A DNA stretch of 64,000 nucleotides from Nostoc sp. NMS9 (GCF_017114995.1 NZ_JABXKL010000060.1:1-64000), one strand, 5' to 3'. Numbered from the stretch's first letter, positions 26,689-35,035 are shown. Notes: generated by a model from the letters alone, not told the origin. Translations and numbers: made by a program.

Positions 26689-28737
26689 ATGAACGAAAAA
26701 GTAAAATCGGGTTCGCGGAACGTTGCAATTGTCGGGCCTTATTTAAGTGGAAAAACCACTTTACTAGAAAGCTTGTTATTTGTCACAGGGGCAATTTCCC
26801 GCAAAGGCAATATTAAGGACAGCAATACAGTGGGAGATAGTGCTGCCGAGTCGCGCGATCGCCACATGAGTGTAGAAGTCAGCGCCGCTAGCACTGAGTA
26901 TAACGGCATTCGCTTCACTTTTATTGACTGTCCGGGAAGCGTAGAATTTGCCCAAGAAACGTACAATGCTTTGATAGGAGTGGATGCAGCAATTGTAGTT
27001 TGCGAACCCATCCGCGATCGCGTCCTCACCCTTGCCCCTCTATTTAAATTCCTAGACGATTGGGAAATTCCCCACCTCGTCTTCGTCAACAAAATGGATC
27101 GGGCAAATATTCACGTTTTGGAAACGTTACACGCCCTCAAAGCAGTATCTAGCCGTCCCCTGGTAGCGCATCAATATCCCATCATGAATGGGGAACAACT
27201 TACCGGCTTTATTGATATGGTGAGCGAACAGGCATATCAATATCATCCAGGCGCACCTGCTGACCCCATTCCTTTCCCCGAAAGTTTAAAAGAAGAAGAA
27301 CATACAGCACGGGCAGAAATGCTCGAAGCCTTAGCAAATTTTGATGACCATTTACTCGAAGAACTTTTAGAAGACATTGAACCATCCCAAGAAGAAATCC
27401 TCAAAGATTTAAAAATGGAATTAGGGGCAGATTTGGTAGTGCCCGTTTTCTTTGGTGTGGCAGAACAAGATTATGGTGTTAGACCTTTATTAGAAGCCTT
27501 GTTACGAGAAGCCCCCGAACCAGAAACTACAGCAGAACGTCGTTTAAAAAACATCAAAGGTGATAAACCTCTAGCACAGGTATTAAAAACTTTCTACACT
27601 CCCCAAGGTGGCAAACTTTCTCTGGTACGTGTTTGGCAGGGCAAATTAACTGATGGCATTGTCCTCAATGGCATCCGCACTGGTGGAATTTACCGTCTCA
27701 TGGGACAACAACAGCAGTTCGTTAATGAAGTTGGTGCTGGTGAAATTGTCGCATTGAGCCGTTTAGAAGGCATTAAGACAGGCGATACACTCTCCACAGA
27801 ACAGCAGTCGGCGATGGAATTACCCAAAGCTGTACAGTTGGAACCTGTATATGCCCTCGCCATTACACCAGAAAAGCGCAACGATGAAGTTAAACTCAGC
27901 AGTGCCATTACCAAGTTGTTAGAAGAAGACTCTTCACTTGCTTGGGAACAACACGGCGACACCCACGAAGTTATCTTGTGGGGTCAAGGCGAGATTCATT
28001 TGCAAGTCACTCTAGACAGACTGCGCCGTAAATATAACTTGCCAATGACAACCCACTTGCCGCAAGTACCTTACAAAGAAACCATCCGCAAAACGGTGGC
28101 TTCAGTTCATGGGCGCTACAAACATCAAAGCGGTGGTCACGGACAGTTTGGTGATGTTTTTCTCGAAATCAAGCCTTTACCACGCGGTACAGGTTTCAAC
28201 TTTAATGAAACCATTGTCGGCGGCGTGGTTCCGAAACAGTACATTCCTGGCGTAGAAATGGGCGTGCGGGAATTTCTCACACATGGGCCTTTGGGCTTCC
28301 CAATAGTCGATTTGGCGGTAACTCTGACTAATGGTTCGTATCACAACGTTGATAGTTCCGAACAAGCCTTTAAGCAAGCTGCTCGATTAGCAATGCAAAC
28401 GGGGATACCCCAAGCGGAACCTACCCTATTAGAACCGATTTTGCGGGTAGATGTTACCACACCAAGCGAATTTACCTCCAAAGTGCTGCAACTATTGAGT
28501 GGTAGACGGGGGCAAATTTTAGGCTATGAGGGGAGAAACGATTGGCAAGGCTGGGATAATGTCTCTGCATACTTGCCACAAGCAGAGATGCAAAACTTTA
28601 TTGTAGAGCTGCGATCGCTCACTCTCGGCGTTGGTTCCTTCCACTGGGAATACGACCATCTCCAGGAAGTGCCTGAAAAGCTTGCCGAACGCGTCATTCA
28701 CAGCAATGGCAATGGTGGTAACGGCAACGGCAAGTAA
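26689..28737 (+). CDS. Elongation factor G paralogue (EF-G2-like translational GTPase)
   Basis: 682 residues with all EF-G domains: G domain (P-loop GPYLSGKT at 16-23, NKMD at 134-137), domain II, III, IV (KYKHQSGGHGQFGDV) and V. The switch II motif is DCPGSVEF, so the position of the catalytic histidine in DxPGH is Ser84, and the P-loop lacks the usual HVDAGKT. GGHGQFGD in domain IV is typical of EF-G2-type paralogues rather than housekeeping FusA. The C-terminus ends in a Gly/Asn-rich tail. The start ATG 26689 has GGGAGG eight bases upstream. The role may be regulatory or stress-related. The main fusA is not in this window. Confidence 0.88.
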   Translation: MNEKVKSGSRNVAIVGPYLSGKTTLLESLLFVTGAISRKGNIKDSNTVGDSAAESRDRHMSVEVSAASTEYNGIRFTFIDCPGSVEFAQETYNALIGVDAAIVVCEPIRDRVLTLAPLFKFLDDWEIPHLVFVNKMDRANIHVLETLHALKAVSSRPLVAHQYPIMNGEQLTGFIDMVSEQAYQYHPGAPADPIPFPESLKEEEHTARAEMLEALANFDDHLLEELLEDIEPSQEEILKDLKMELGADLVVPVFFGVAEQDYGVRPLLEALLREAPEPETTAERRLKNIKGDKPLAQVLKTFYTPQGGKLSLVRVWQGKLTDGIVLNGIRTGGIYRLMGQQQQFVNEVGAGEIVALSRLEGIKTGDTLSTEQQSAMELPKAVQLEPVYALAITPEKRNDEVKLSSAITKLLEEDSSLAWEQHGDTHEVILWGQGEIHLQVTLDRLRRKYNLPMTTHLPQVPYKETIRKTVASVHGRYKHQSGGHGQFGDVFLEIKPLPRGTGFNFNETIVGGVVPKQYIPGVEMGVREFLTHGPLGFPIVDLAVTLTNGSYHNVDSSEQAFKQAARLAMQTGIPQAEPTLLEPILRVDVTTPSEFTSKVLQLLSGRRGQILGYEGRNDWQGWDNVSAYLPQAEMQNFIVELRSLTLGVGSFHWEYDHLQEVPEKLAERVIHSNGNGGNGNGK

Positions 28738-28760
28738 TTTTGAATTTTGAATTAATTGTA

Positions 28761-28820
28761 GAGTAGCGTAGGTTTTGCCTGCACTTCGGCTGCGCTCAGT
28801 GACCACCGTAGGCATCGCTC
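28761..28820. repeat. Dispersed repeat shared with 3255-3385
   Basis: TAGCGTAGG..., CTTCGGCTGCGCTCAGTGAC and CACCGTAGGCATCGCTCC have close counterparts at 3330-3385 (CTTCGACTGCGCTCAGT, CACCGCAGGCATCGCT). Non-coding, between the EF-G paralogue and its terminator. Confidence 0.6.
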
Positions 28821-28829
28821 CAAGGCTAA

Positions 28830-28866
28830 GATTCCTGACTTCTGAAAAAAGTCGGGAATCTTTTTT
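28830..28866 (+). terminator. Rho-independent terminator of the EF-G paralogue
   Basis: GATTCCTGACT pairs with AGTCGGGAATC (one G-T wobble) around a TCTGAAAAA loop, followed by TTTTTT. Confidence 0.85.
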
Positions 28867-28980
28867 AATCTGTAAAAGGATTTGTAAATCTCTAACTTGT
28901 GTGAAATCGTATTAGTTTTATAAAAGCGTTTGGGAATTATGTGATTAAGTATATTCGTCTTAACTACACACACAAAACTT

Positions 28981-29064
28981 ATGGGCTTTATAGTCTCTCT
29001 TGTAACTAGCCTAATTGCAATTCTCGTCTATCTCAATACAGGTAGGATATCTGATGAAAGGTGA
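28981..29064 (+). pseudogene. 5' part of SPFH/prohibitin gene cut off by in-frame TGA
   Basis: ATG 28981 opens MGFIVSLVTSLIAILVYLNT, a membrane helix, and runs 27 codons to TGA at 29062-29064. It is in the same frame as the downstream SPFH ORF and the reading continues across the stop without a gap (GRISDER-stop-RLAIRGIMILIG). A single C-to-T change (CGA to TGA) explains it. This would be the true N-terminus of the neighbouring gene. Confidence 0.6.
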
Positions 29065-29085
29065 CGTTTAGCAATACGTGGAATT

Positions 29086-29856
29086 ATGATATTGATTGGC
29101 AGTATTGCAGTACTGAATTCTTTTTCTAGGCTTTTAGTGATTGTCCCACCTGGTAATGTCGGTGTCGTCAATTTCTTTGGTGAAGTTTCCGAAACTACTC
29201 TTAATCCTGGTGTCCACTTGCTTAACCCCTTTAGCAAGGTGCTGAATTTTTCTACTCGCCTTAAGGATATAAAGGAAAATGTAGATGCAACATCCCAAGA
29301 AGGTTTGAGCCTAAATCTTGATATCAGTCTTCAGTACAAGCTCGATCCGCAAAAGGCAGCTACAGTATATAAAACAATTGGAACTGATGAAACACAACTG
29401 GTAATTTCCAGATTCCGCTCTACTGTCCGCGCCATCACAGCAAACTACCCAGCCAATGCTATTTACTCTACCAAACGCCAAGAAATCGCCCAAAAAATTG
29501 ACCAACAACTCACCCAAGAGATACCGGCTTTGGGTTTCATCGTTGAGGAAGCTCTTTTACGAAACATCAAAATGCCTGATACTCTACAAGCTGCAATTCA
29601 AAACAAACTCAAGACAGAGCAAGAAAATCAGCAGATGAAATTTGTTTTAGAGAAAGAGCGTCAAGAGGCAGAACGAAAGCTTATTGAAGCGCGAGGTATA
29701 GCTGATTCCCAAAAAATTCTCTCAGGTGGACTTAGCAACCAAGTGCTACAATTACGAGCAATTGAAGCTACAGAAAAGCTGGCTCAATCTAATAATTCTA
29801 AGCTGGTAATTATTGGTTCTGAAAAAGGCGCAGTGCCTATTATGATCCAGCCATAA
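29086..29856 (+). CDS. SPFH/Band 7 (prohibitin-like) membrane protein
   Basis: 256 residues from ATG 29086 with one membrane helix (IMILIGSIAVLNSFSRLLVI), the SPFH domain at about 22-195 (VPPGNVGVVNFFGEVSE, LNPGVHLLNPF) and a coiled-coil C-terminus rich in Glu, Lys and Gln (EKERQEAERKLIEARG). This is the prohibitin layout; such proteins form ring scaffolds in the membrane that affect protease and lipid organisation. An upstream in-frame segment with another helix is separated only by a TGA (29062-29064), so the expressed protein is probably N-terminally shortened, or needs readthrough. The gene stands alone. Confidence 0.85.
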   Translation: MILIGSIAVLNSFSRLLVIVPPGNVGVVNFFGEVSETTLNPGVHLLNPFSKVLNFSTRLKDIKENVDATSQEGLSLNLDISLQYKLDPQKAATVYKTIGTDETQLVISRFRSTVRAITANYPANAIYSTKRQEIAQKIDQQLTQEIPALGFIVEEALLRNIKMPDTLQAAIQNKLKTEQENQQMKFVLEKERQEAERKLIEARGIADSQKILSGGLSNQVLQLRAIEATEKLAQSNNSKLVIIGSEKGAVPIMIQP

Positions 29857-29873
29857 ACAGAAAGCTCAAAGCC

Positions 29874-30008
29874 TTAAAATTTTTTGATCGGGTCAATGGC
29901 TTGGCGAATAATCTCTGCTTCACTTATACCAACTATTTGAGCGATCGCCTTTAGCAGATGTTCTTGATGTGGTTTAATATAAATCTGCTTGCGAATTTTG
30001 CTCGATAC
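29874..30008 (-). pseudogene. Ribbon-helix-helix antitoxin remnant
   Basis: Minus-strand reading to TAA (29874-29876) gives KIRKQIYIKPHQEHLLK, then AQIVGISEAEIIRQAID and a short end. This is the usual ribbon-helix-helix antitoxin core found with PIN-domain toxins in cyanobacteria. No in-frame ATG, GTG or TTG precedes the homology, and no PIN gene follows, so it is probably a relic; a rare ATT or ATA start cannot be excluded. Confidence 0.55.
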
Positions 30009-30071
30009 AATTTTAATTATATGATAGTGAGATTTAACGCTATACATTATTTGCTAGTAAGGTGCGATCGC

Positions 30072-30392
30072 TCAATCTTTGGTGTTGCTCAAATCGCTCA
30101 AAAAGTATATACGATTCAACAAATGAGGATTGTGATTCTTAATAGTATTTCCATAGGCAACAGAAGACTCTACGATAATAAGCCTATCATCACAAGTAAA
30201 AAATTTTTGAAATTGCCTATGTAGACTTTCAACATCCTCATCTTCCGACACACTAATCCACCATACATTATTCAAAACTTTCTGAACATTACCATCAACC
30301 CTGTTTAACTCCTCTTCAATTTGCTTATAATCTTGATTGCGGTTTTCTGTATTTATCAAATCATAAAGAATAAAAAATTGTTTCTTTTTCAT
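30072..30392 (-). CDS. Solitary Cas2/VapD-fold (SinR-like) hypothetical protein
   Basis: 106 residues from ATG 30392 (MKKKQFFILYDL; in-frame upstream starts at 30413 are less likely). The N-terminal strand FFILYDLINTENRNQDY, the central KVLNNVWWISVSEDED and the strand DDRLIIVESS follow the beta-alpha-beta ferredoxin-like order of Cas2, VapD and SinR-family proteins: an acidic residue at the end of strand 1, a W/S at strand 2 and a charged strand 4. No CRISPR array or other cas gene is in the window, so a toxin-like or unknown nuclease role is more likely than spacer acquisition. The assignment is by pattern only. Confidence 0.5.
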   Translation of the reverse strand: MKKKQFFILYDLINTENRNQDYKQIEEELNRVDGNVQKVLNNVWWISVSEDEDVESLHRQFQKFFTCDDRLIIVESSVAYGNTIKNHNPHLLNRIYFLSDLSNTKD

Positions 30393-30584
30393 AGGAACAC
30401 TCATAAATACCAAAATAGAAATTGATGTTACTATTTATATTTAAAAAAATCTATCCTAGTAATCAGTACAAATACTGCCATTTAGGATAAATGACGCAAA
30501 TAAGAGTGCAAGAGCAAGAGTTATATTGTAATTTGGGTAAACTATAATACAGCATCATGCAGTGTAAATTTTCGTGTACTTATT

Positions 30585-30944
30585 ATGTTTGTTTTTTACA
30601 ACGACAAGAAGAAAAAACTTGAAATAATAGAGATTAAATCAGGAATTAGAGCCTTAGATATAGCAATCAATATTTTTTACTGGCCAAATACTTTTTTGAT
30701 AAGCTTATTTAATAACTTAGTAAATAAAATAAACTCACCAGGCAATCTTTCACAAGATGATAGTGAAAATATAAGAAAAATAATTGAGGAAGGTCGTAAA
30801 CAAAAGGTTTCCGAAATGGAGATTGAAATGAGTCGTGATGTTGCTACAGGAGTGAGTATAAACGGTCTAGAAGGTGTTGACGTAACAATTGGGAGTAAAG
30901 GTAATACTAAATATGTGATGAAGGTAAAATATAAGTACGATTAG
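30585..30944 (+). CDS. Hypothetical protein, unknown family
   Basis: 119 residues. The first third is basic (YNDKKKKLEIIEIKSG) and is followed by a hydrophobic segment (ALDIAINIFYWPNTFLISLF) that could be one membrane helix or a buried helix. The rest is acidic and polar (LSQDDSENIRKIIEEGRKQ) and ends in strands (GVDVTIGSKGNTKYVMKVKY). The last strand resembles the small companion proteins found near trypsin-like or CHAT effectors, but this is only an impression. It ends 10 bp before the Uma2 gene on the same strand. No ribosome site is obvious at ATG 30585. Confidence 0.5.
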   Translation: MFVFYNDKKKKLEIIEIKSGIRALDIAINIFYWPNTFLISLFNNLVNKINSPGNLSQDDSENIRKIIEEGRKQKVSEMEIEMSRDVATGVSINGLEGVDVTIGSKGNTKYVMKVKYKYD

Positions 30945-30954
30945 GTGAGGAATC

Positions 30955-31605
30955 ATGGTAACACTTCAATTACGACAATTAAGTGTTCCGCCGGGACATA
31001 GAGTAATACTCCACGATGTTAGCTGGCAAGAATTTGAGGCGATTTTAGAAGAACTTGGCGACCATCGAGCAGCTCGATTGGCTTATAGCCAGGGAACTTT
31101 GGAGATGAGAATGCCGTTACCAAAGCATAAGAAAGCCAAAGTCATCATTGGGGATTTGGTAAAAATTCTGTTGGAAGAGTTAGAGATTGACTGTGAAACA
31201 TTTGGCTCAACCACCTTTAAGCGTGAAGATATGGCTTTTGGTGTAGAGCCTGATGACTCTTTCTACATTCAAAATCATGCTCAAATGATTGGTAAAGAGC
31301 GAATAGACTTGAGGGTTGACCCGCCACCTGACCTTGCAATTGAAGTTGATGTTACTTCCAAAACTCAACTTGATGCTTACGAAGCATTGCGAGTTCCTGA
31401 ACTGTGGCGATATGAAAATGGCAAGCTACAAATTAATATTCTTCAGGATGGCAAATACATTGAGTCTGAAATTAGTTCTACTTTTCCCAACTTGCCCATT
31501 GTTGAAGAAATTCCCCGGTTTGTCGAACAAAGCCGAACTCTAGGTAGAAGTCCAACGCTTAGGGCATTTCGTCAATGGGTAAGAAAGCAAATCAACCCAA
31601 CTTAA
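30955..31605 (+). CDS. Uma2 family (DUF820) predicted endonuclease
   Basis: A 216-residue restriction-like fold protein. The family marks are the N-terminal VSWQEFEAILEELGDHR, RLAYSQGTLEMRMPLPKHK, the strand PDDSFYIQNH, and the active-site region PPDLAIEVDVTSKT with the Asp and Glu of a PD-(D/E)xK nuclease, then LRVPELWRYENGKL. Uma2 proteins are very numerous in cyanobacteria and have no proven role. GTGAGG lies just before ATG 30955, and the unknown gene upstream ends 10 bp earlier, so the two may be co-transcribed. Confidence 0.88.
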   Translation: MVTLQLRQLSVPPGHRVILHDVSWQEFEAILEELGDHRAARLAYSQGTLEMRMPLPKHKKAKVIIGDLVKILLEELEIDCETFGSTTFKREDMAFGVEPDDSFYIQNHAQMIGKERIDLRVDPPPDLAIEVDVTSKTQLDAYEALRVPELWRYENGKLQINILQDGKYIESEISSTFPNLPIVEEIPRFVEQSRTLGRSPTLRAFRQWVRKQINPT

Positions 31606-31690
31606 TGTAACCCTTGTTCTTTTAACGACAAATTAGCGTTGTCATACTTAATAGTATTTTTATATGCAACAAAAAACTTTACGATAAAAA

Positions 31691-31713
31691 AAGGAGCCTA
31701 ACTTAGGCTCCTT
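31691..31713 (-). terminator. Terminator of the rplK-rplL operon
   Basis: On the minus strand AGGAGCCTAA-GTT-AGGCTCCT followed by seven T residues, 28 bases after the rplL stop. The stem is AGGAGCCT/AGGCTCCT. Confidence 0.9.
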
Positions 31714-31740
31714 AATAAAAAAGTGGTAATAGAATTATGA

Positions 31741-32130
31741 CTACTTAACAGTCACCTTACCGCCAGCTTCTTCGATGCGCTTTTTAGCATCTTCGGCAGC
31801 ATCCTTAGCAATACCTTCTTTAACTGCCTTGGGCGCAGCTTCCACCAAGTCTTTAGCTTCTTTCAGACCCAAACCGGTCAATTCCCGGACAATCTTCAGT
31901 ACGGCAATCTTCTTATCAGCGGGGACGGATTCGAGAATGACTTCAAACTCAGTTTGCTCAACAGCTTCTTCAGCAGGAGCAGCAGCAGCACCAGGGCCTG
32001 CAAACGCTACGCCAACAGGTGCAGCAGCACTTACACCAAAAGCTTCTTCAATTTGCTTGACTAACTCAGAAGCTTCCAGCAAAGAAAGAGTTTTTAGTTG
32101 TTCTAAAATGTTATCGGTTGCAGCAGACAT
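31741..32130 (-). CDS. rplL: Ribosomal protein L7/L12
   Basis: 129 residues. The N-terminal dimerisation domain ([20 protein letters not shown]), an Ala/Pro/Gly-rich hinge (about 37-55) and the factor-binding C-terminal domain with [20 protein letters not shown] and [12 protein letters not shown] are all present. It is the flexible stalk protein that recruits translational GTPases. It is the last gene of the operon, 93 bp downstream of rplJ; the spacer contains TCATGGGTCATTAG-type short repeats. A terminator follows. Confidence 0.98.
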   Translation of the reverse strand: MSAATDNILEQLKTLSLLEASELVKQIEEAFGVSAAAPVGVAFAGPGAAAAPAEEAVEQTEFEVILESVPADKKIAVLKIVRELTGLGLKEAKDLVEAAPKAVKEGIAKDAAEDAKKRIEEAGGKVTVK

Positions 32131-32223
32131 TGATATAACTCCTGTAATTTTGATTATTTATTTGTCATGGGTCATTAGTCTTTAACTATAGACTTTTGAC
32201 TTTTGACTGATGAACCACGAAGT

Positions 32224-32838
32224 CTATTCAGCAGCAGTTTCAGTGCTACTATCAGCTTCAGCAGTGCTTTCGGTGCTGCTATCTTGGACAGCAGCAGTTT
32301 CGGTACTACCACCACTTTGCTCTTGGTCAGCCACAGCCTGCAAAGCACGAGCCAGTGAACCAGGAACTTCGTTAATACCCACAGCAATCTTGGTAGCCAA
32401 GGAATTGATAGCCCCAGCAATTTGTGCGATGAGTTGTTCCTTAGATGGCAAGTCTCCTAGTACCTTGACATCAGGTTCTTTGAGTAGGCGACCTTCCAGT
32501 ACACCACCGCGAAGTTCTGTCTTCTTGGTGACTTTTTGGAATTCTTGGTACGCCTTAATTGCCGATGAAAAATCTTCTTTTACCAGCAAAAAGGCGGAAG
32601 AACCATTGAGCAATTCCGACAAAGGCTGCCATTTTTCATCGTCTTTGATGGCAATGCCCATTAAGGTGTTCTTCGTCACCTTACAAACAGTGCCACTGGG
32701 ACGCAACCGCCGCCGTAAATCTGTGATTTCTGAAACTGTTAGCCCCTGATAGTCAATTACCAGTGCCAGGGTTGACGCACTCAAAGTTTCTTTGAGGTCA
32801 GCTACTATTTCTTTTTTATTTTCTAGTGTTCTACCCAT
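32224..32838 (-). CDS. rplJ: Ribosomal protein L10 with extended acidic tail
   Basis: 204 residues. Core L10 is seen in LEKKEIV-type start [39 protein letters not shown] and KNTLMGIAI, then the helix that binds L12 dimers. The final 30 residues are a Ser/Thr/Glu/Ala-rich low-complexity tail ([20 protein letters not shown]), coded by repeated GCAGCAGTTTC/AGCACTTTC-type triplets and longer than in most bacteria. ATG 32838 follows AAGGAGG closely. It anchors the L12 stalk on 23S rRNA. The leader carries a strong hairpin (32917-32937). Confidence 0.97.
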   Translation of the reverse strand: MGRTLENKKEIVADLKETLSASTLALVIDYQGLTVSEITDLRRRLRPSGTVCKVTKNTLMGIAIKDDEKWQPLSELLNGSSAFLLVKEDFSSAIKAYQEFQKVTKKTELRGGVLEGRLLKEPDVKVLGDLPSKEQLIAQIAGAINSLATKIAVGINEVPGSLARALQAVADQEQSGGSTETAAVQDSSTESTAEADSSTETAAE

Positions 32839-32916
32839 TCCAATCTCACCTCCTTAAAACAATCGGGGAAGTGCCCTAGTTGTGTGTTTTTTCTCAACCT
32901 GAACCCAAACAACAAA

Positions 32917-32937
32917 CCCCGGCTAAGTTAGCCGGGG
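32917..32937 (-). promoter_or_regulatory. Hairpin in the rplJ leader (possible L10 leader attenuator)
   Basis: CCCCGGCTA / TAGCCGGGG with a three-base loop; on the transcribed strand it is followed by TTTGTTGTTTGGGTT, about 80 bases upstream of the rplJ start. It may act as attenuator between rplKA and rplJL or as part of an autogenous L10 leader. The kink-turn of the known leader was not confirmed. Confidence 0.5.
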
Positions 32938-33126
32938 TTGAGTAGTAAGACTCTTGACGCCATAGTTATCACACCTTTGTGGGTGGTAATTCTGACAATT
33001 AGAGTTTTAACCTCGGCAGGATATTTAAGTTATTAGCACCTGCTGTCTCCGGCTTTGCTTATTTAATTTTGTCATTTGTCCTTAGTCATTTGTCCTTTGC
33101 CTTTACAAATGACTAATGACTAAAAA

Positions 33127-33840
33127 TTAACCTGCTTGGCTCAGTTTCAAATCTCGTAGGGCACTGATATCAACTTTAATTGATGGCCCCATAGTGGCTG
33201 ACACATAAAATGTGCGCCAATAACGACCTTTAGCTCCTGAAGGACGGTTACGGTCAATTGTCTCTTGTAATGCCTTCAGGTTGACTAACAAATCTTCAGG
33301 CGAGAAGGTTGTCTTACCAAACATAACATGGACAATACCAGTTCGATCGGCCCGGAATTCTAATTTACCTGCTTTGAATTCTGCGATCGCACCTGCTAAG
33401 TCAAATGTTACGGTTCCACCCTTGGGCGATGGCATCAAACCACGCGGACCAAGCAACTTACCCAGCTTTGCCACCTGTGGCATCACATCGGGTGTGGCAA
33501 TCAGCTTGTCAAAATCCAGTCTACCTTTCTGGATTTCGTCAATCAGTTCTTCTGACCCAACTAAATCAGCACCAGCACTGCTGGCTTCGTTTACCTTTTC
33601 GCCTCTAGCTATCACCGCCACCCTGACGATTTGTCCTGTACCTTTGGGCAGTGCTACCGTTGTCCGCAACTGTTGGTCTGTATACTTGGGGTCAATTCCC
33701 AACCGGATATGGGCTTCAGCAGCTTCGGTAAATTTAGCTGTTGCTGTGTCTTTGAGAAGGGCTAAAGCCTCTAGGGGATGATAATCTTTCTCTTCTACTT
33801 TTGCTTGCAGACCCTGCAAACGACGCGATATTTTTGGCAT
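33127..33840 (-). CDS. rplA: Ribosomal protein L1
   Basis: 237 residues with the L1 pattern: [20 protein letters not shown] at the N-terminus, [20 protein letters not shown], the signature [18 protein letters not shown], and [15 protein letters not shown]. It binds 23S rRNA in the L1 stalk and in many bacteria represses its own operon. ATG at 33840 is preceded by a GGAG ribosome site on its strand. It is 112 bp from rplK and 288 bp from rplJ; both gaps contain heptamer short tandem repeats. Confidence 0.98.
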   Translation of the reverse strand: MPKISRRLQGLQAKVEEKDYHPLEALALLKDTATAKFTEAAEAHIRLGIDPKYTDQQLRTTVALPKGTGQIVRVAVIARGEKVNEASSAGADLVGSEELIDEIQKGRLDFDKLIATPDVMPQVAKLGKLLGPRGLMPSPKGGTVTFDLAGAIAEFKAGKLEFRADRTGIVHVMFGKTTFSPEDLLVNLKALQETIDRNRPSGAKGRYWRTFYVSATMGPSIKVDISALRDLKLSQAG

Positions 33841-33952
33841 TTGTTCTCCTGGGGTAATTCCGAAGCCTCGCCTCTCCCCCGATAATTTTTAGTTATTTGT
33901 GCTTTGTCATTTGTCATTTGTTGATTTTTTACTAATAACCAATGACCAATGA

Positions 33953-34378
33953 CTAATCCGTGACTGTTACGCCCATATTTTTAGCCGTTCCTGCCACAAT
34001 CTTCATTGCTGCGTCGATATCGTTGGCGTTGAGGTCGGGGAGTTTCGTTTGGGCTATTTCTTGCAATTGTGCTTTGGTAATTGACCCAACCTTCTTTTTG
34101 TTGGGTTCATTCGAGCCTTTTTCAACTTTCGCCGCCTTCCGAATCAGCACTGATGCGGGTGGCGTTTTGAGTACGAATGTAAAACTCCGGTCTTCAAAAA
34201 CCGAAATTTCTACAGGTATCACCATTCCAGCTTGGTCTGCTGTTTTGGCGTTGTACTCTTTACAAAACATCATGATGTTGACACCATGTTGACCCAAGGC
34301 TGGACCAACTGGCGGTGCTGGGTTGGCTTTTCCAGCATTCAGGGCCAGTTTAATGACCGCCACTACTTTCTTCGCCAT
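33953..34378 (-). CDS. rplK: Ribosomal protein L11
   Basis: 141 residues. The N-terminal domain has [20 protein letters not shown] and [15 protein letters not shown], and the RNA-binding C-terminal domain ends in [20 protein letters not shown]. It is part of the GTPase-associated centre that works with L7/L12 and EF-G. The start at 34378 lies 6 bp after the nusG stop, so translation is likely coupled. Standard length and motifs. Confidence 0.98.
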   Translation of the reverse strand: MAKKVVAVIKLALNAGKANPAPPVGPALGQHGVNIMMFCKEYNAKTADQAGMVIPVEISVFEDRSFTFVLKTPPASVLIRKAAKVEKGSNEPNKKKVGSITKAQLQEIAQTKLPDLNANDIDAAMKIVAGTAKNMGVTVTD

Positions 34379-34384
34379 TTGTAT

Positions 34385-35035
34385 TTAACTCTGTTTCTCT
34401 ACCTGATTAAATTCCAATTCTACTGGTGTATCCCTGCCGAAAATTGAGAGCAAGGCTTTAAGTTTACTCCGCTCTGGAGAGACTTCAATCACCTCGCCTT
34501 CAAAGTCTTTAAATGGACCAGAAAGCACCATTATTTTATCACCAGTAGCCATGTCAATTTTGACAACAGCTTCTTGTTCGCTGGTTTGTTTGAATATGCG
34601 TTCAACTTCTGAAGAACTCAGTGGTATAGGGTTGACATGACCGCGACCCTTGCTGCTACCACGTTTTTGTTCTGAACCGACAAAGTTAATTACATGAGAG
34701 GTGTTGCGTACCACCTGCCAGGTATCATCATCCATCATCATCCGCACCAACACATAGCCAGGAAAAACTTTTTCTTCTGTATGCTGGCGACTGCCATCTT
34801 TACGGATTTTCACCGCTGGCGTCTGCGGAATTTCTACCTGGATAATTTTGTCAGCGACATCGAAAGTTTGAATGCGTTGCTCTAAGTTAGTCTTTACACG
34901 CTTTTCACAGCCTGAGGCTACTTGTACTGCATACCAGCGTGCTTCTTTTGACGCTGCTTCTGCTGCTTCTGCTGCTTCTGCTGTTTCTTCTGACTGCAAC
35001 ATTGAGTTGCGTGGTTCATCTGTTGCAAAACTCAT
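34385..35035 (-). CDS. nusG: Transcription termination/antitermination factor NusG
   Basis: 216 residues from ATG 35035 (MSFATDEPRNSM); the open frame extends upstream into secE but the ATG overlaps the secE stop by one base, a typical coupled start. An Ala/Glu-rich N-terminal extension (AEAAEAAEAASKEARW) precedes the NGN domain (YAVQVASGCEKRVKTNL, FPGYVLVRMMMDDDTW) and the KOW domain is at the C-terminus (GDKIMVLSGPFKDFEGEV). It links RNA polymerase to Rho and the ribosome. Confidence 0.97.
   Translation of the reverse strand: MSFATDEPRNSMLQSEETAEAAEAAEAASKEARWYAVQVASGCEKRVKTNLEQRIQTFDVADKIIQVEIPQTPAVKIRKDGSRQHTEEKVFPGYVLVRMMMDDDTWQVVRNTSHVINFVGSEQKRGSSKGRGHVNPIPLSSSEVERIFKQTSEQEAVVKIDMATGDKIMVLSGPFKDFEGEVIEVSPERSKLKALLSIFGRDTPVELEFNQVEKQS

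Noticed and set aside
30072..30392. CRISPR adaptation gene cas2
   Set aside because: The fold pattern is Cas2-like, but there is no cas1, other cas gene or array in the window.
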